NCBI GenBank assembly: GCA_900313015.1
Contig: OMPR01000008.1
Coordinates: 310,001-374,000 of the forward strand
Direction of reading: 5' to 3'
Length of the DNA: 64,000 nucleotides
Origin: Rhodobacteraceae bacterium EL53
GTDB taxonomy: Bacteria; Pseudomonadota; Alphaproteobacteria; Rhodobacterales; Rhodobacteraceae
The position numbers and the translations under genes are program-made. Numbering within the stretch: the stretch's first letter is position 1; the number at the start of each line of letters is the position of its first letter. Below are positions 44,402 through 54,047 of this stretch, piece by piece. A model generated the notes under the pieces. It did not search any database and was not told the origin of the DNA. It saw only the letters and a program-made list of their open reading frames with translations.

Positions 44402-45796
44402 ATGGCTTCGAAATCTTTTGATCTGATCGTTGTTGGCGCGGGGCCAGGCGGCTACGTCGCCGCAATTCGTGGCGCACAATTGGGTTTGTCTGTCGCCGTG
44501 GTTGAACGCGAGCATCTTGGCGGAATTTGTCTGAACTGGGGCTGTATCCCAACCAAGGCTCTGTTGCGGTCATCCGAAGTGTTTCACTTGATGGAACGCG
44601 CTAAGGATTTTGGACTTAAGGCTGACAACATCGGGTATGATCTGAATGCAGTTGTGAAACGCTCGCGCGGTGTTGCGGCGCAATTGTCAGGCGGCATTGG
44701 ACATTTGTTGAAAAAGAACAAAGTCACTGTTGTGATGGGCGAGGCAACGCTGCCCGCCAAAGGGCGAGTGTCGGTGAAGTCTGACAAGGGGACAGAGGAA
44801 CTGGTAAGCAAGAATATCATTCTGGCGACCGGTGCACGCGCGCGTGAATTGCCCGGCCTAGAAGCGGACGGAGATTTGGTTTGGACCTACAAACATGCGC
44901 TTGATCCTGTGCGGATGCCCAAAAAGTTGTTGGTGATTGGGTCGGGTGCGATTGGTATCGAATTCGCCAGTTTTTATAATACGCTTGGGGCGGACACCAC
45001 CGTGGTCGAAGTTATGGATCGGGTGCTGCCGGTCGAAGATGCTGAGATCAGCGCGTTCGCGAAAAAGGCGTTTACCAAGCAGGGTATGAAGATCATGGAA
45101 AAAGCCATGGTCAAGCAATTGGATCGCGGCAACGGTAAAGTCACCGCACATATCGAAACCAACGGCAAAATTGAAAAGCAAGAGTTTGACACCGTGATCT
45201 CCGCAGTCGGGATCGTCGGAAATGTCGAAGGTCTGGGTTTAGAGGCACTGGGTGTCACTATTGATCGTACCCATGTCGTGACCGATGAATTCTGTCGTAC
45301 GGGCATCGAAGGTCTCTATGCGATTGGCGATATCGCGGGTGCGCCTTGGTTGGCTCATAAAGCCAGCCACGAAGGAGTCATGGTGTCCGATTTGATTGCG
45401 GGTAAGCACGCGCACCCCGTGAAACCAGAAAGCATCGCAGGCTGTACCTATTGCCATCCGCAAGTCGCGAGCGTTGGGTACTCTGAAGCAAAAGCCAAAG
45501 AGCTTGGCTATGATATCAAAGTGGGTCGTTTTCCGTTTATGGGGAATGGCAAAGCCATCGCTTTGGGAGAACCTGACGGGTTGGTCAAAACGATCTTTGA
45601 TGCCAAGACCGGAGAGTTGCTGGGCGCGCATATGATCGGTGCTGAAGTGACCGAGATGATCCAAGGGTATGTGGTCGGTCGTCAGTTGGAAACAACTGAG
45701 GAAGACCTGATGAACACAGTCTTCCCGCACCCAACCCTATCGGAAATGATGCACGAAAGCGTCTTGGACGCCTACGACCGGGTCATTCATATGTAA
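44402..45796 (+). CDS. lpdA: Dihydrolipoyl dehydrogenase (E3)
   Basis: E3 reoxidises dihydrolipoyl groups with FAD and NAD. The 464-residue product has the FAD loop VVGAGPGGYVAAIRGAQLGL, the redox pair Cys43/Cys48 (GGICLNWGCIPTKALL), the NAD loop GSGAIGIEFASFYNTLG, and the C-terminal HPTLSEMMHESVLDAYDR with the active His. It is separated by 14 kb from pdhABC but carries the same operator, so it is probably the E3 of that complex. Confidence 0.97.
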   Translation: MASKSFDLIVVGAGPGGYVAAIRGAQLGLSVAVVEREHLGGICLNWGCIPTKALLRSSEVFHLMERAKDFGLKADNIGYDLNAVVKRSRGVAAQLSGGIGHLLKKNKVTVVMGEATLPAKGRVSVKSDKGTEELVSKNIILATGARARELPGLEADGDLVWTYKHALDPVRMPKKLLVIGSGAIGIEFASFYNTLGADTTVVEVMDRVLPVEDAEISAFAKKAFTKQGMKIMEKAMVKQLDRGNGKVTAHIETNGKIEKQEFDTVISAVGIVGNVEGLGLEALGVTIDRTHVVTDEFCRTGIEGLYAIGDIAGAPWLAHKASHEGVMVSDLIAGKHAHPVKPESIAGCTYCHPQVASVGYSEAKAKELGYDIKVGRFPFMGNGKAIALGEPDGLVKTIFDAKTGELLGAHMIGAEVTEMIQGYVVGRQLETTEEDLMNTVFPHPTLSEMMHESVLDAYDRVIHM

Positions 45797-45820
45797 GACC
45801 TAATTTTCCGTTCTGTGTCT

Positions 45821-45856
45821 TGGGCCTTCGCCAGTTTGTGCGGAGGCCCATTTTCG
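45821..45856 (+). terminator. Intrinsic terminator after lpdA
   Basis: TGGGCCTTCGC (45821-45831) pairs GCGGAGGCCCA (45840-45850) with one wobble and is followed by four T. Confidence 0.85.
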
Positions 45857-45901
45857 TTTGAACGAGTCCGACAAAGGCCCCGTGCGTTTTGTTCGTCCGT
45901 C

Positions 45902-46261
45902 TTAGATGGCTTCTACGACACCACCTGCACGCCGCCAGTGATCGAGACCTCCGATGTTGTGCACATTCTGATACCCGAGCTTTTTGAGAATACGCTTACC
46001 AGCCATGCTGCGCGCGCCCGATGCACAATAGAGCGCGATACACGCGTTGGCGTGCAGATCTGTGATGAATTCCGGGTTCTTGGGGTCCGCTTTTTTCTTT
46101 AAGTATGACAAGGGGATATGCAAGGCACCCTTCGCCAATCCCGACGTCCGAACTTCGGTCAAATCACGTACATCAACTACGGTAATTGTTCCGTTTCTAT
46201 GCTTTTCGATCGCATCCGCCGCGTCGAGTCCTGTGCCAAAAAGGGCTTTCAGGTTAAACAT
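45902..46261 (-). CDS. Rhodanese-like sulfurtransferase
   Basis: The single-domain rhodanese moves sulfane sulfur through a cysteine persulfide. The 119-residue protein has the active Cys79 in the loop CASGARS and the WRRAGG end. The N-terminus is MFNLKALFGTGLDAADAIEK. ATG at 46261 was chosen over one at 46336, which would run through the promoter region. An ATTC-N8-GAAT site lies upstream; this suggests sulfide/persulfide control. Divergent from uvrA. Confidence 0.92.
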   Translation of the reverse strand: MFNLKALFGTGLDAADAIEKHRNGTITVVDVRDLTEVRTSGLAKGALHIPLSYLKKKADPKNPEFITDLHANACIALYCASGARSMAGKRILKKLGYQNVHNIGGLDHWRRAGGVVEAI

Positions 46262-46306
46262 GTAAGTATCCCGTTTCGCTGTCTGGTATCCTTGTATGTA
46301 ATTAAC

Positions 46307-46322
46307 ATTCGAATAATGGAAT
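46307..46322 (-). promoter_or_regulatory. SqrR/BigR-type operator (ATTC-N8-GAAT) before the rhodanese gene
   Basis: ATTC (46307-46310), eight bases, then GAAT (46319-46322); arms extend to ACATTC/GAATGT. This spacing is the motif known for the persulfide-sensing ArsR-family repressors SqrR/BigR. Centred about 53 bases upstream of the rhodanese ATG. Confidence 0.6.
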
Positions 46323-46349
46323 GTAAATAAACGCAAGCAAAATGTAAAA

Positions 46350-46364
46350 GTTCACACTTTGTTC
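46350..46364 (+). promoter_or_regulatory. LexA (SOS) box before uvrA
   Basis: GTTC-ACACTTT-GTTC is an exact match to the alphaproteobacterial LexA direct repeat GTTC-N7-GTTC, 66 bases before the uvrA start. Confidence 0.85.
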
Positions 46365-46429
46365 ACTCTTTTGGCTTGGAGACTCGGCGCCTCTGTCCTA
46401 TTTCATAGATAACCGGAACCGAGGGCATC

Positions 46430-49288
46430 ATGGCTGAACTGAAAAACATCGAGGTGCGCGGCGCGCGCGAGCATAACCTCAAAGGGATCGACGTGGATAT
46501 TCCGCGCGATCAGCTAGTGGTGATCACCGGCCTTTCTGGTTCAGGCAAGTCATCTCTGGCGTTTGATACGATCTATGCCGAAGGGCAAAGACGCTATGTT
46601 GAATCACTCAGTGCTTATGCCCGCCAATTCCTTGATATGATGGAAAAACCTGATGTGGATCACATCAGTGGTCTGAGCCCGGCGATTTCGATTGAACAGA
46701 AAACCACCTCGAAGAACCCGCGCTCGACCGTCGGGACCGTGACCGAGATCTACGACTATATGCGTCTTCTCTTTGCACGATCTGGAACGCCGTATTCGCC
46801 TGCAACCGGCAAGCCGATTGAGGCACAGCAAGTTCAGGACATGGTGGATCGCATCATGACGATGGAGGAGGGCACCCGCGGCTATTTGCTGGCCCCCATC
46901 GTTCGCGATCGCAAAGGTGAATACCGCAAAGAGTTTCTCGAGCTGCGTAAACAAGGGTTTCAGCGGGTCAAAGTCGATGGCGCGTTCTATGAACTGGATG
47001 AACCCCCAACGCTGGACAAAAAATTCCGGCATGACATCGACGTCGTCGTGGACCGGTTGGTGGTACGCGAAGGGATGGAGACGCGTCTGGCTGATAGCTT
47101 ACGGACAGCTCTGGATCTGGCTGATGGCATCGCAATTCTGGAAACAGCGCCGCGTGAGGGGGATTCAGAGCGGATTACATTCAGCGAGAATTTCGCCTGT
47201 CCTGTCAGCGGATTCACCATTCCGGAAATTGAACCCCGATTGTTTTCGTTTAACGCACCGTTTGGCGCGTGCCCCGATTGCGATGGGCTGGGGGTTGAAT
47301 TGTTTTTTGACGAACGCCTTGTTGTGCCTGATCAATCGCTCAAGGTTTACGACGGGGCGCTTGCACCTTGGCGTAAGGGGAAATCTCCATATTTTCTGCA
47401 AACCATCGAAGCTATCGCCAAACACTATGAATTTGACAAGAACACGGCTTGGAAAGACCTGCCTGCCCACGTGAAACAGGTTTTCCTATATGGCTCTGGT
47501 GAGGAAGAGATTGATTTCCGCTATGACGAAGGTGGGCGCGTCTATCAGGTCAGTCGCGTGTTCGAAGGTGTCATTCCCAATATGGAACGCCGCTATCGTG
47601 AAACGGATTCGAATTGGATCCGCGAAGAATTTGAGCGTTACCAAAACAACCGATCCTGTGGTGCGTGCGGGGGTTATCGACTGCGGGAAGAGGCGCTAGC
47701 GGTCAAGATTGCCCAAATGCATGTGGGGCAGGTGGTTCAGATGTCGATCCGCGAGGCCCTGGCCTGGATCGAAGATGCGCCAAATCACCTGAGCAAACAA
47801 AAGAATGAAATCGCGCGCGCAATCTTGAAAGAGATCCGCGAGCGGTTGGGATTCCTGAACAATGTTGGACTGGAATACTTAACACTGTCGCGAAATAGCG
47901 GGACCTTGTCTGGCGGGGAAAGCCAGCGGATCCGTCTTGCCAGCCAAATTGGATCAGGTTTGACCGGTGTATTGTACGTCTTGGATGAACCCTCGATTGG
48001 TTTGCATCAACGTGACAATGACCGCTTGCTGGGCACGCTGAAGAATCTACGCGATCAGGGCAATACGGTCATTGTCGTCGAGCACGATGAAGAGGCGATC
48101 CGCGAAGCCGACTATGTCTTTGACATTGGGCCGGGGGCGGGTGTGCATGGGGGGCAGGTGGTTAGCCATGGTACTCCGGAACATGTCACTGCCGACCCTG
48201 CATCTATTACAGGGCAATACCTTTCTGGTACCCGCGAGATCTCTGTGCCTGTCAAACGGCGCAAGGGGAACAAGAAAAAGCTAAAGGTTGTCAAAGCGAC
48301 CGGGAATAACCTTAAGAACGTCACCGCTGAATTCCCACTTGGAAAATTTGTTTGCGTGACGGGGGTTTCTGGCGGTGGGAAATCCACGCTAACGATTGAG
48401 ACATTGTTCAAAACGGCTTCGATGCGATTGAACGGCGCGCGCCAAACTCCTGCGCCGTGTGAAACGATTAAGGGTCTTGAACATCTGGATAAAGTTATCG
48501 ATATCGATCAGCGCGCAATTGGACGTACACCGCGTTCAAACCCAGCGACCTATACCGGGGCCTTCACACCCATCCGAGATTGGTTTGCGGGTCTGCCCGA
48601 GGCAAAAACCCGTGGATATAAGCCGGGCCGTTTTTCATTTAACGTCAAAGGTGGCCGGTGCGAGGCTTGTCAGGGCGATGGTGTGATCAAGATTGAGATG
48701 CACTTTTTGCCTGACGTCTACGTCACATGCGAAACGTGCAAAGGTGCACGCTACAATCGTGAAACACTGGAAGTGACCTTTAAAGGCAAGAGTATTGCTG
48801 ACGTTCTGGATATGACAGTTGAAGATGCACAAGAGTTCTTCAAGGCGGTGCCATCAATCCGGGACAAGATGGATGCGTTAATGCGTGTTGGACTTGGCTA
48901 CATCAAGGTTGGGCAGCAAGCGACGACATTGTCCGGCGGTGAGGCGCAGCGTGTAAAACTGTCTAAAGAACTGGCCAAACGTTCGACTGGGAGAACACTC
49001 TATATTCTTGATGAACCGACCACGGGACTTCATTTTGAAGATGTCCGTAAGCTGTTGGAAGTTCTTCATGAATTGGTAGATCAGGGAAATACGGTTGTTG
49101 TCATCGAACACAATTTGGATGTGGTGAAAACAGCAGATCACATCATTGATATCGGCCCCGAAGGTGGCGATGGCGGTGGTATGATTGTCGTCGAAGGGAC
49201 ACCTGAAAAGGTTGCAGAATGCGCGGGCAGTCACACGGGCCAGTATCTGAAACCGATGCTGAAACAGAAACGTGTTGCTGCCGAATGA
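46430..49288 (+). CDS. uvrA: Excinuclease ABC subunit A
   Basis: UvrA is the damage sensor of nucleotide excision repair. The 952-residue protein has two ABC ATPase units: Walker A GLSGSGKS (34-41) and GVSGGGKST in the second half; signatures [16 protein letters not shown] and [16 protein letters not shown]; and CxxC zinc modules ([26 protein letters not shown]). Length is normal. The LexA box shows it is in the SOS regulon. Confidence 0.98.
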   Translation: MAELKNIEVRGAREHNLKGIDVDIPRDQLVVITGLSGSGKSSLAFDTIYAEGQRRYVESLSAYARQFLDMMEKPDVDHISGLSPAISIEQKTTSKNPRSTVGTVTEIYDYMRLLFARSGTPYSPATGKPIEAQQVQDMVDRIMTMEEGTRGYLLAPIVRDRKGEYRKEFLELRKQGFQRVKVDGAFYELDEPPTLDKKFRHDIDVVVDRLVVREGMETRLADSLRTALDLADGIAILETAPREGDSERITFSENFACPVSGFTIPEIEPRLFSFNAPFGACPDCDGLGVELFFDERLVVPDQSLKVYDGALAPWRKGKSPYFLQTIEAIAKHYEFDKNTAWKDLPAHVKQVFLYGSGEEEIDFRYDEGGRVYQVSRVFEGVIPNMERRYRETDSNWIREEFERYQNNRSCGACGGYRLREEALAVKIAQMHVGQVVQMSIREALAWIEDAPNHLSKQKNEIARAILKEIRERLGFLNNVGLEYLTLSRNSGTLSGGESQRIRLASQIGSGLTGVLYVLDEPSIGLHQRDNDRLLGTLKNLRDQGNTVIVVEHDEEAIREADYVFDIGPGAGVHGGQVVSHGTPEHVTADPASITGQYLSGTREISVPVKRRKGNKKKLKVVKATGNNLKNVTAEFPLGKFVCVTGVSGGGKSTLTIETLFKTASMRLNGARQTPAPCETIKGLEHLDKVIDIDQRAIGRTPRSNPATYTGAFTPIRDWFAGLPEAKTRGYKPGRFSFNVKGGRCEACQGDGVIKIEMHFLPDVYVTCETCKGARYNRETLEVTFKGKSIADVLDMTVEDAQEFFKAVPSIRDKMDALMRVGLGYIKVGQQATTLSGGEAQRVKLSKELAKRSTGRTLYILDEPTTGLHFEDVRKLLEVLHELVDQGNTVVVIEHNLDVVKTADHIIDIGPEGGDGGGMIVVEGTPEKVAECAGSHTGQYLKPMLKQKRVAAE

Positions 49289-49293
49289 GAGCT

Positions 49294-49313
49294 CGTGGGG
49301 GGCGACCCCCACG
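49294..49313. terminator. GC hairpin between uvrA and the MmgE/PrpD gene
   Basis: An 8-bp stem CGTGGGGG/CCCCCACG (49294-49301 with 49306-49313) lies 5 bases past the uvrA stop. There is no T-run, so it is a weak terminator. Confidence 0.5.
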
Positions 49314-49344
49314 TTGATGCTGTGAAGCGGGTTGGGACCGCGAA

Positions 49345-50706
49345 TTACCGAACTTTCGTTTCAGACAGGCACAGAGACATAAGCTCTGCAAAGCTATCTG
49401 CGTCCAGTGTGTCAAACCGACCAGAGAGGTCTTCGATACGGGTTGCGCGTTCTGTTCCCACAACCGGGTCAGCGAACAGGTGAAACTTATCTGATATGTC
49501 TGCATCACTCAGCGGCAAGTCTGTGTCTCCTCGGGGTGTTCGCGGGTCTGCGGTCAAGCGTCTGCCATCTGTCAATTCCAGCGTCACTTCGGCCCAGCGT
49601 TTGCCAACACTGATCGCTGTGAAGTGATCATCGTCAATCAATGTTGTTGCTTTGCTCAGGCGCAAAATGTCGGGATCCGTCAAAGTGGCGGTGTCTAGCT
49701 CAGATACACCCACCTGGCCGCGTACAATCATCGTCGCCACAGGAAATGCGATAGAATAAGCGAATTCATCCGGAGATGTAGGTGTATGGCCGGCCAAGCG
49801 TGTTGCATTGTGGAATGTACGGATCTCGACCTTGGCAACCTGATCATGTGTTAGGTTGTGTGTAGCAATCAAATCTGCGGCAGCGTCCAATGCAGGGTGG
49901 GCCCAGCGACAACACGGATACGGCTTGTAATGCGTGTCTTCAACCAACCGCCAGCCACTTCCCAGATCCTCCCAGAACTGGCGTGCATCGGGTCCCTCGC
50001 AGGTGAGTGCAGGTGCGCCTGTAAAGCCAAGCAGTGCCAAATAACCACCTGTAACACCGGACGGCGCCCCCCAGCCAACACCATCTCGAACCATGGTCGG
50101 GTGGTCGATACAACGCATCATTTGACTGCGCGGCCCATGATATTCACTGATACCTGCAGCCTGTCGGATCTGTTCGGCAGAGCCGCCCAGCTGTTGTGCT
50201 ACGGCTGCGCCAACTCCTACTGCCGTCCATGCGCCAGAGGTATGGTAATCGGCGCAGGTGGCATGTTGAGCCAGCCCCGCGCGATAACTTACCTCATAGG
50301 CCGCCGCGAGCGTGACAGCAAAGCTGCGACCATCAACCGGTTTACCCAAAGAAGCATTTGCATCCGCAACAGCCATCAGTGCAGGAAAGATTGCAGACCC
50401 AGCGTGGCCTTTGCAGGGAGAGGTCCCGTCATGCGCGTCTATGCTGTCGACCGTAAATGCGCCAGCCATGGCTGCGCCAGCTGGACTGACGCTCGCGCCA
50501 TTCATCAGGATGCGGGCAGGTCCCGCCTGGGTCACCCCAAACATTGCCTGCGCCCCCTTTCGGGCAATATCTGCCAACGGAGTAGTGGACCCAACTGCTG
50601 CGACCCCCATCGTATCGGTAAAACTGCGACGCAATACTTTCAGCACGGACTCGGGCAAAGCATCATAGGTCAACTCGGCGGTGAAGTCGTGAAAGCGAAG
50701 GGGCAT
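49345..50706 (-). CDS. MmgE/PrpD family protein
   Basis: The family includes 2-methylcitrate dehydratase and related dehydratases/decarboxylases. The 453-residue product has SFTDTMGVAAVGSTTPLADI, the DGTSPCKGHAGSAIFPALMA block, YHTSGAWTAVGVGAAVAQQL, and HYKPYPCCRWAHPALDAAAD. The ATG at 50706 has GGAG upstream. It lies next to valine-degradation genes; the substrate may be related but is not shown. Confidence 0.88.
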   Translation of the reverse strand: MPLRFHDFTAELTYDALPESVLKVLRRSFTDTMGVAAVGSTTPLADIARKGAQAMFGVTQAGPARILMNGASVSPAGAAMAGAFTVDSIDAHDGTSPCKGHAGSAIFPALMAVADANASLGKPVDGRSFAVTLAAAYEVSYRAGLAQHATCADYHTSGAWTAVGVGAAVAQQLGGSAEQIRQAAGISEYHGPRSQMMRCIDHPTMVRDGVGWGAPSGVTGGYLALLGFTGAPALTCEGPDARQFWEDLGSGWRLVEDTHYKPYPCCRWAHPALDAAADLIATHNLTHDQVAKVEIRTFHNATRLAGHTPTSPDEFAYSIAFPVATMIVRGQVGVSELDTATLTDPDILRLSKATTLIDDDHFTAISVGKRWAEVTLELTDGRRLTADPRTPRGDTDLPLSDADISDKFHLFADPVVGTERATRIEDLSGRFDTLDADSFAELMSLCLSETKVR

Positions 50707-50852
50707 TCGGGCATTCTCCAATCTGGTCAAGTCAGACTAGGCTGATCACCCTGTAGAAACTGCCGGTTTGCGACATCAAACGACGCAATTCGCCCGGACA
50801 CCTTGGATTGTCTTGGGCTGCTTATCGTTGGGCCAAAGACTGAATTTGCAAG

Positions 50853-50880
50853 TGCGACGCGCCAGCATTGGCGCGTCGCA
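50853..50880. terminator. Strong hairpin after the hydrolase-dehydrogenase gene
   Basis: A perfect 12-bp stem (50853-50864 with 50869-50880, loop GCAT) begins 10 bases past the stop of the minus-strand gene. Confidence 0.7.
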
Positions 50881-50890
50881 TTCTTAGTTC

Positions 50891-52807
50891 TTACTCGCGC
50901 CCGCGTTTTTCAAAGCGTGGCAACATGGCTGAGAAATCCATGCCCAATCCATCTTCGTTTTCAACAAACTGAGCATAAAGTGCCTGTGCCAAAGCACCCA
51001 TTGGGGTGTCAGCATCAGCGCTTTCAGCCGCTTGCTGGCTTAGTCGCAGATCTTTCAACATCAGATCAGCGGCAAACCCGGGCTGATAATCATTATCCGC
51101 TGGGGATTGCGGCCCCACACCGCGTGCAGGGCAATAGGCGTTCATGGTCCAGCTGTAGCCGGATGATGTGGAAACGACATCAAACATCTTCTGGCGGTCC
51201 AGACCGAGTTTGTCTGCAAGGGCAAATGCCTCACATGTGGCGATCATGGTGACTCCCAAGATCATGTTGTTACAGATCTTGGCCGCTTGCCCGGAACCGG
51301 CATCTCCACAATGCACGGCTTTTTGACCCATGATATCGAACAATGGGTCCGCTTTGCCGAACGCCTCAGCTGACCCGCCAGCCATAAACGTTAACGTGCC
51401 ACCAGCCGCGCCGCCAATGCCGCCTGAAACAGGGGCATCGACAAATAACAACCCAGCTGCTTGTGTGTCTGCATCAACAGCACGGGCGCTGTCGACGTCT
51501 ACGGTTGAACAGTCAATCAACACGGCACCCTTAGACATCGCTGGAATGACATCGGCCGCAACAGCGCGCAGAATGCTGCCGTTGGGCAGCATGGTGATAA
51601 CTGCATCCGCACCTGCGGCTGCCTCCGCCCCAGAGGACACCATTGTTACACCGTCGATGTTGACTTCTGCCATGTCGAACCCAACGACGTCATGGCCTGC
51701 TTTGGCAAGATTAGCCGCCATTGGGCCGCCCATGTTACCCAATCCGATGAACCCGATTTTCATGGCTTTCTCCTCTTCAAATGTCAGTGCGTCTGCGCCA
51801 AGAGGCTGCAGCATTTTTGACACCGCAACAGTTGGCACTGATGTTCCTGCAAACTGCCATTTGGGTGTCCGATCCTTGTCGATGATCTGGGCGCGGATGC
51901 CTTCCAGAAAATCACCGTGCTCCATGGCACGATAAGTAAAGCGATACTCCAACTCCAACGCTTTGCGGATACTCAGAGATGGGCCGCGCAAACGATGTAT
52001 CATCTCAACGGTGCAGGCCATTGAAATCGGGCTGTTGCGGTTGATTGCCTTCAGAGTCTTTTGTGCAAACTCACTTTCATCGCCAGTAAGGCTGTTTTGA
52101 ATATCACCCAGAGTTTCACCTGCAAAGTGTCGATCAATATCGATCTGAGCCGCACGCAGGGGACCGGGCTCAGGGTCCTGAGCATGCGTTGCGATATGCG
52201 CAGGGTCGCCCGAGGCTTCGAGCAGTTCGATTAGATCAGCCCATTGCTCTTGCGGGATATACGTATCGGCAAACCCAGCGAGGATTGCATCATCTGGCCC
52301 AAGGCGACCCGCAGTAATGCCCAGATATTCTCCCAAACGACCGGGGGCCAATGCAAGGATGAGCGTGCCACCCACGTCGGGGACAAGGCCGATGCCGCAT
52401 TCCGGCATAGCGATTTTTGAGCTTTCGCAAACCACTCGATGTGATCCGTGGCAACCTATGCCTACGCCACCACCCATCGTGAAACCCTGCAAGAAGCTGA
52501 TCACTGGCTTTGGGTATTCGAACAAAAACGCATTCATTCGATATTCGTCGCGCCAAAACGTGCGGCCAAAATCGAAATTCCCGACAGTGCCAGTTTCATA
52601 CAGTTCGGCAATATCGCCGCCGGCACAAAACGCCTTGTCGCCCTCGGCATCCAAGATGATCAGATCTACGGCGTCGTCTTCGCGCCAATTCCGCAAGGCC
52701 GTGTCGATGGCCATGCACATGTCATAGCTCATCGCGTTCAAGGCATGGGGGCGGGTTAGGGTGATCCGGCCCGCGCGGCCGGTAACCCTAATGTCGATAT
52801 CGCTCAT
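50891..52807 (-). CDS. 3-hydroxyisobutyryl-CoA hydrolase fused in frame to 3-hydroxyisobutyrate dehydrogenase
   Basis: One uninterrupted frame of 638 residues joins two consecutive valine-degradation enzymes. Residues 1-348 are the crotonase-type hydrolase: FCAGGDI (60-66), GFTMGGGVGIGCHG, catalytic Glu136 (AMPECGIGL) and Asp144 (VPDVGGT). Residues 349-638 are a complete 290-residue MmsB: GLGNMGGPMAANLAKAGH, VDAPVSGG and the Lys in AKICNNM. At the joint the sequence GAGGAGAAAGCC precedes Met349 (ATG at 51763-51761), a perfect ribosome binding site, so MmsB may also be made alone. Usually these are separate genes. A lost stop by one-base deletion, a real fusion, or a sequencing error are all possible. 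Confidence 0.9.
   Translation of the reverse strand: MSDIDIRVTGRAGRITLTRPHALNAMSYDMCMAIDTALRNWREDDAVDLIILDAEGDKAFCAGGDIAELYETGTVGNFDFGRTFWRDEYRMNAFLFEYPKPVISFLQGFTMGGGVGIGCHGSHRVVCESSKIAMPECGIGLVPDVGGTLILALAPGRLGEYLGITAGRLGPDDAILAGFADTYIPQEQWADLIELLEASGDPAHIATHAQDPEPGPLRAAQIDIDRHFAGETLGDIQNSLTGDESEFAQKTLKAINRNSPISMACTVEMIHRLRGPSLSIRKALELEYRFTYRAMEHGDFLEGIRAQIIDKDRTPKWQFAGTSVPTVAVSKMLQPLGADALTFEEEKAMKIGFIGLGNMGGPMAANLAKAGHDVVGFDMAEVNIDGVTMVSSGAEAAAGADAVITMLPNGSILRAVAADVIPAMSKGAVLIDCSTVDVDSARAVDADTQAAGLLFVDAPVSGGIGGAAGGTLTFMAGGSAEAFGKADPLFDIMGQKAVHCGDAGSGQAAKICNNMILGVTMIATCEAFALADKLGLDRQKMFDVVSTSSGYSWTMNAYCPARGVGPQSPADNDYQPGFAADLMLKDLRLSQQAAESADADTPMGALAQALYAQFVENEDGLGMDFSAMLPRFEKRGRE
51770..51776 (-). 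promoter_or_regulatory. Internal ribosome binding site at the fusion joint (mmsB start)
   Basis: On the minus strand AAGAGGAG lies 6 bases before the ATG at 51763, inside the fused frame. The spacing and strength are those of a normal mmsB start. Confidence 0.75.
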
Positions 52808-52817
52808 GTCAGCTCCG

Positions 52818-53960
52818 TTACCGATTGGTCAGCATGTGGCGCGCCACGATCACGCGCATGATTTCGTTGGTGCCTTCCAAAATTTGGTGAACCCGCAAAT
52901 CACGTACGATTTTTTCGATGCCATAATCCGCCAGATATCCATAGCCACCATGCAGCTGCAAACACCCGTTGGCGACCTCAAATGAGACATCAGTGACCAT
53001 CAGTTTAGCCATCGCGCAGAACTTTGACGCATCGTGCGCCCCATTATCCAACTTCCAAGCGGCCTGACGGAGGAACGTGCGCGCCGCTTGCAGTTTGGTT
53101 TCATATTCGGCCAGACGAAACTGAAGTCCTTGGAATTGGTCGATGGTCTTACCAAATGCTTTGCGTTCGGACATATAGTCCATCGTCAGATTGAGCGCAG
53201 TCTGTGCGCCACCCAAAGCCCCGGCGGAAATGTTCAGGCGACCACCGTCCAAGCCAGCCATCGCATACGAGAAACCGCGCCCTTCTTCACCGATCAGATT
53301 GCCAGCGGGAACTTTGCAATCATCAAACTGAACCTGTGCTGTTGGTTGTGCTTTCCAGCCCATCTTATCTTCGAGCCCGCCGAAACTTAGACCCTCGGCA
53401 CCATCTTCAACAACAACGGTTGAAATCCCTTTGGGTCCATCCTCGCCGGTGCGAACCATTGTTATATAGGCATCGGAATAGCCACCACCCGAGATGAACG
53501 CTTTTGTTCCGTTCAGCTTATAGCCTTCGTTGTCGCGCTCAGCACGCGTGCGCAAGGCGGATGCGTCAGACCCGCTGCCGGGTTCGGTCAGGCAATACGA
53601 AAACACTTTGTTCATGGTGCAGAGATCAGGCAGCCATTTCTGCTTGGTTTCTTCACTGCCGAATTTGTCGATCATGCCGCCGCACATGTTGTGGATCGAC
53701 AAAAACGAGCCAACGGCGGGGCAGGACATCGCTAGGGCCTCGAACACCATTGTCGCGTCCAAACGAGAGAGACCAGAGCCACCGTATTCTTCGGAAACGT
53801 ACAAGCCGCCAAACCCGAGTTCCCCAATTTGAGGCCAAAGTTCCTTTGGAATCGTGCCTTGAGATTCCCAAGTTTGCGCGTGCGGGGCGATGTTTTCTTG
53901 TCCAAAGGCGTGTGCCATATCGAAAATGGCGCTCTGTTCCTCTGTCAGTGCGAAATCCAT
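52818..53960 (-). CDS. Acyl-CoA dehydrogenase, probably isobutyryl-CoA dehydrogenase
   Basis: The flavoenzyme would oxidise isobutyryl-CoA to methacrylyl-CoA in valine breakdown. The 380-residue product starts MDFALTEEQSAIFDMAHAFG, contains FSYCLTEPGSGSDASALRTR (FAD/substrate), and the catalytic Glu362 in ILEGTNEIMR. The ATG at 53960 has GGGAGGGAG upstream. It lies 10 bases before the hydrolase-dehydrogenase gene on the same strand, which supports the substrate. Confidence 0.9.
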   Translation of the reverse strand: MDFALTEEQSAIFDMAHAFGQENIAPHAQTWESQGTIPKELWPQIGELGFGGLYVSEEYGGSGLSRLDATMVFEALAMSCPAVGSFLSIHNMCGGMIDKFGSEETKQKWLPDLCTMNKVFSYCLTEPGSGSDASALRTRAERDNEGYKLNGTKAFISGGGYSDAYITMVRTGEDGPKGISTVVVEDGAEGLSFGGLEDKMGWKAQPTAQVQFDDCKVPAGNLIGEEGRGFSYAMAGLDGGRLNISAGALGGAQTALNLTMDYMSERKAFGKTIDQFQGLQFRLAEYETKLQAARTFLRQAAWKLDNGAHDASKFCAMAKLMVTDVSFEVANGCLQLHGGYGYLADYGIEKIVRDLRVHQILEGTNEIMRVIVARHMLTNR

Positions 53961-54047
53961 GCCTGTCTCCCTCCCGGCGTGATGAATTGAACGAGTGTTT
54001 ATTTCGTAATCCTTACAGAAGTTTTGCAAGATCAGAAAGAGGCCGGG

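Noticed and set aside
49858-50745. Plus-strand open frame of 295 codons opposite the MmgE/PrpD gene
   Set aside because: No domain and Cys/Arg-rich composition typical of a shadow frame.
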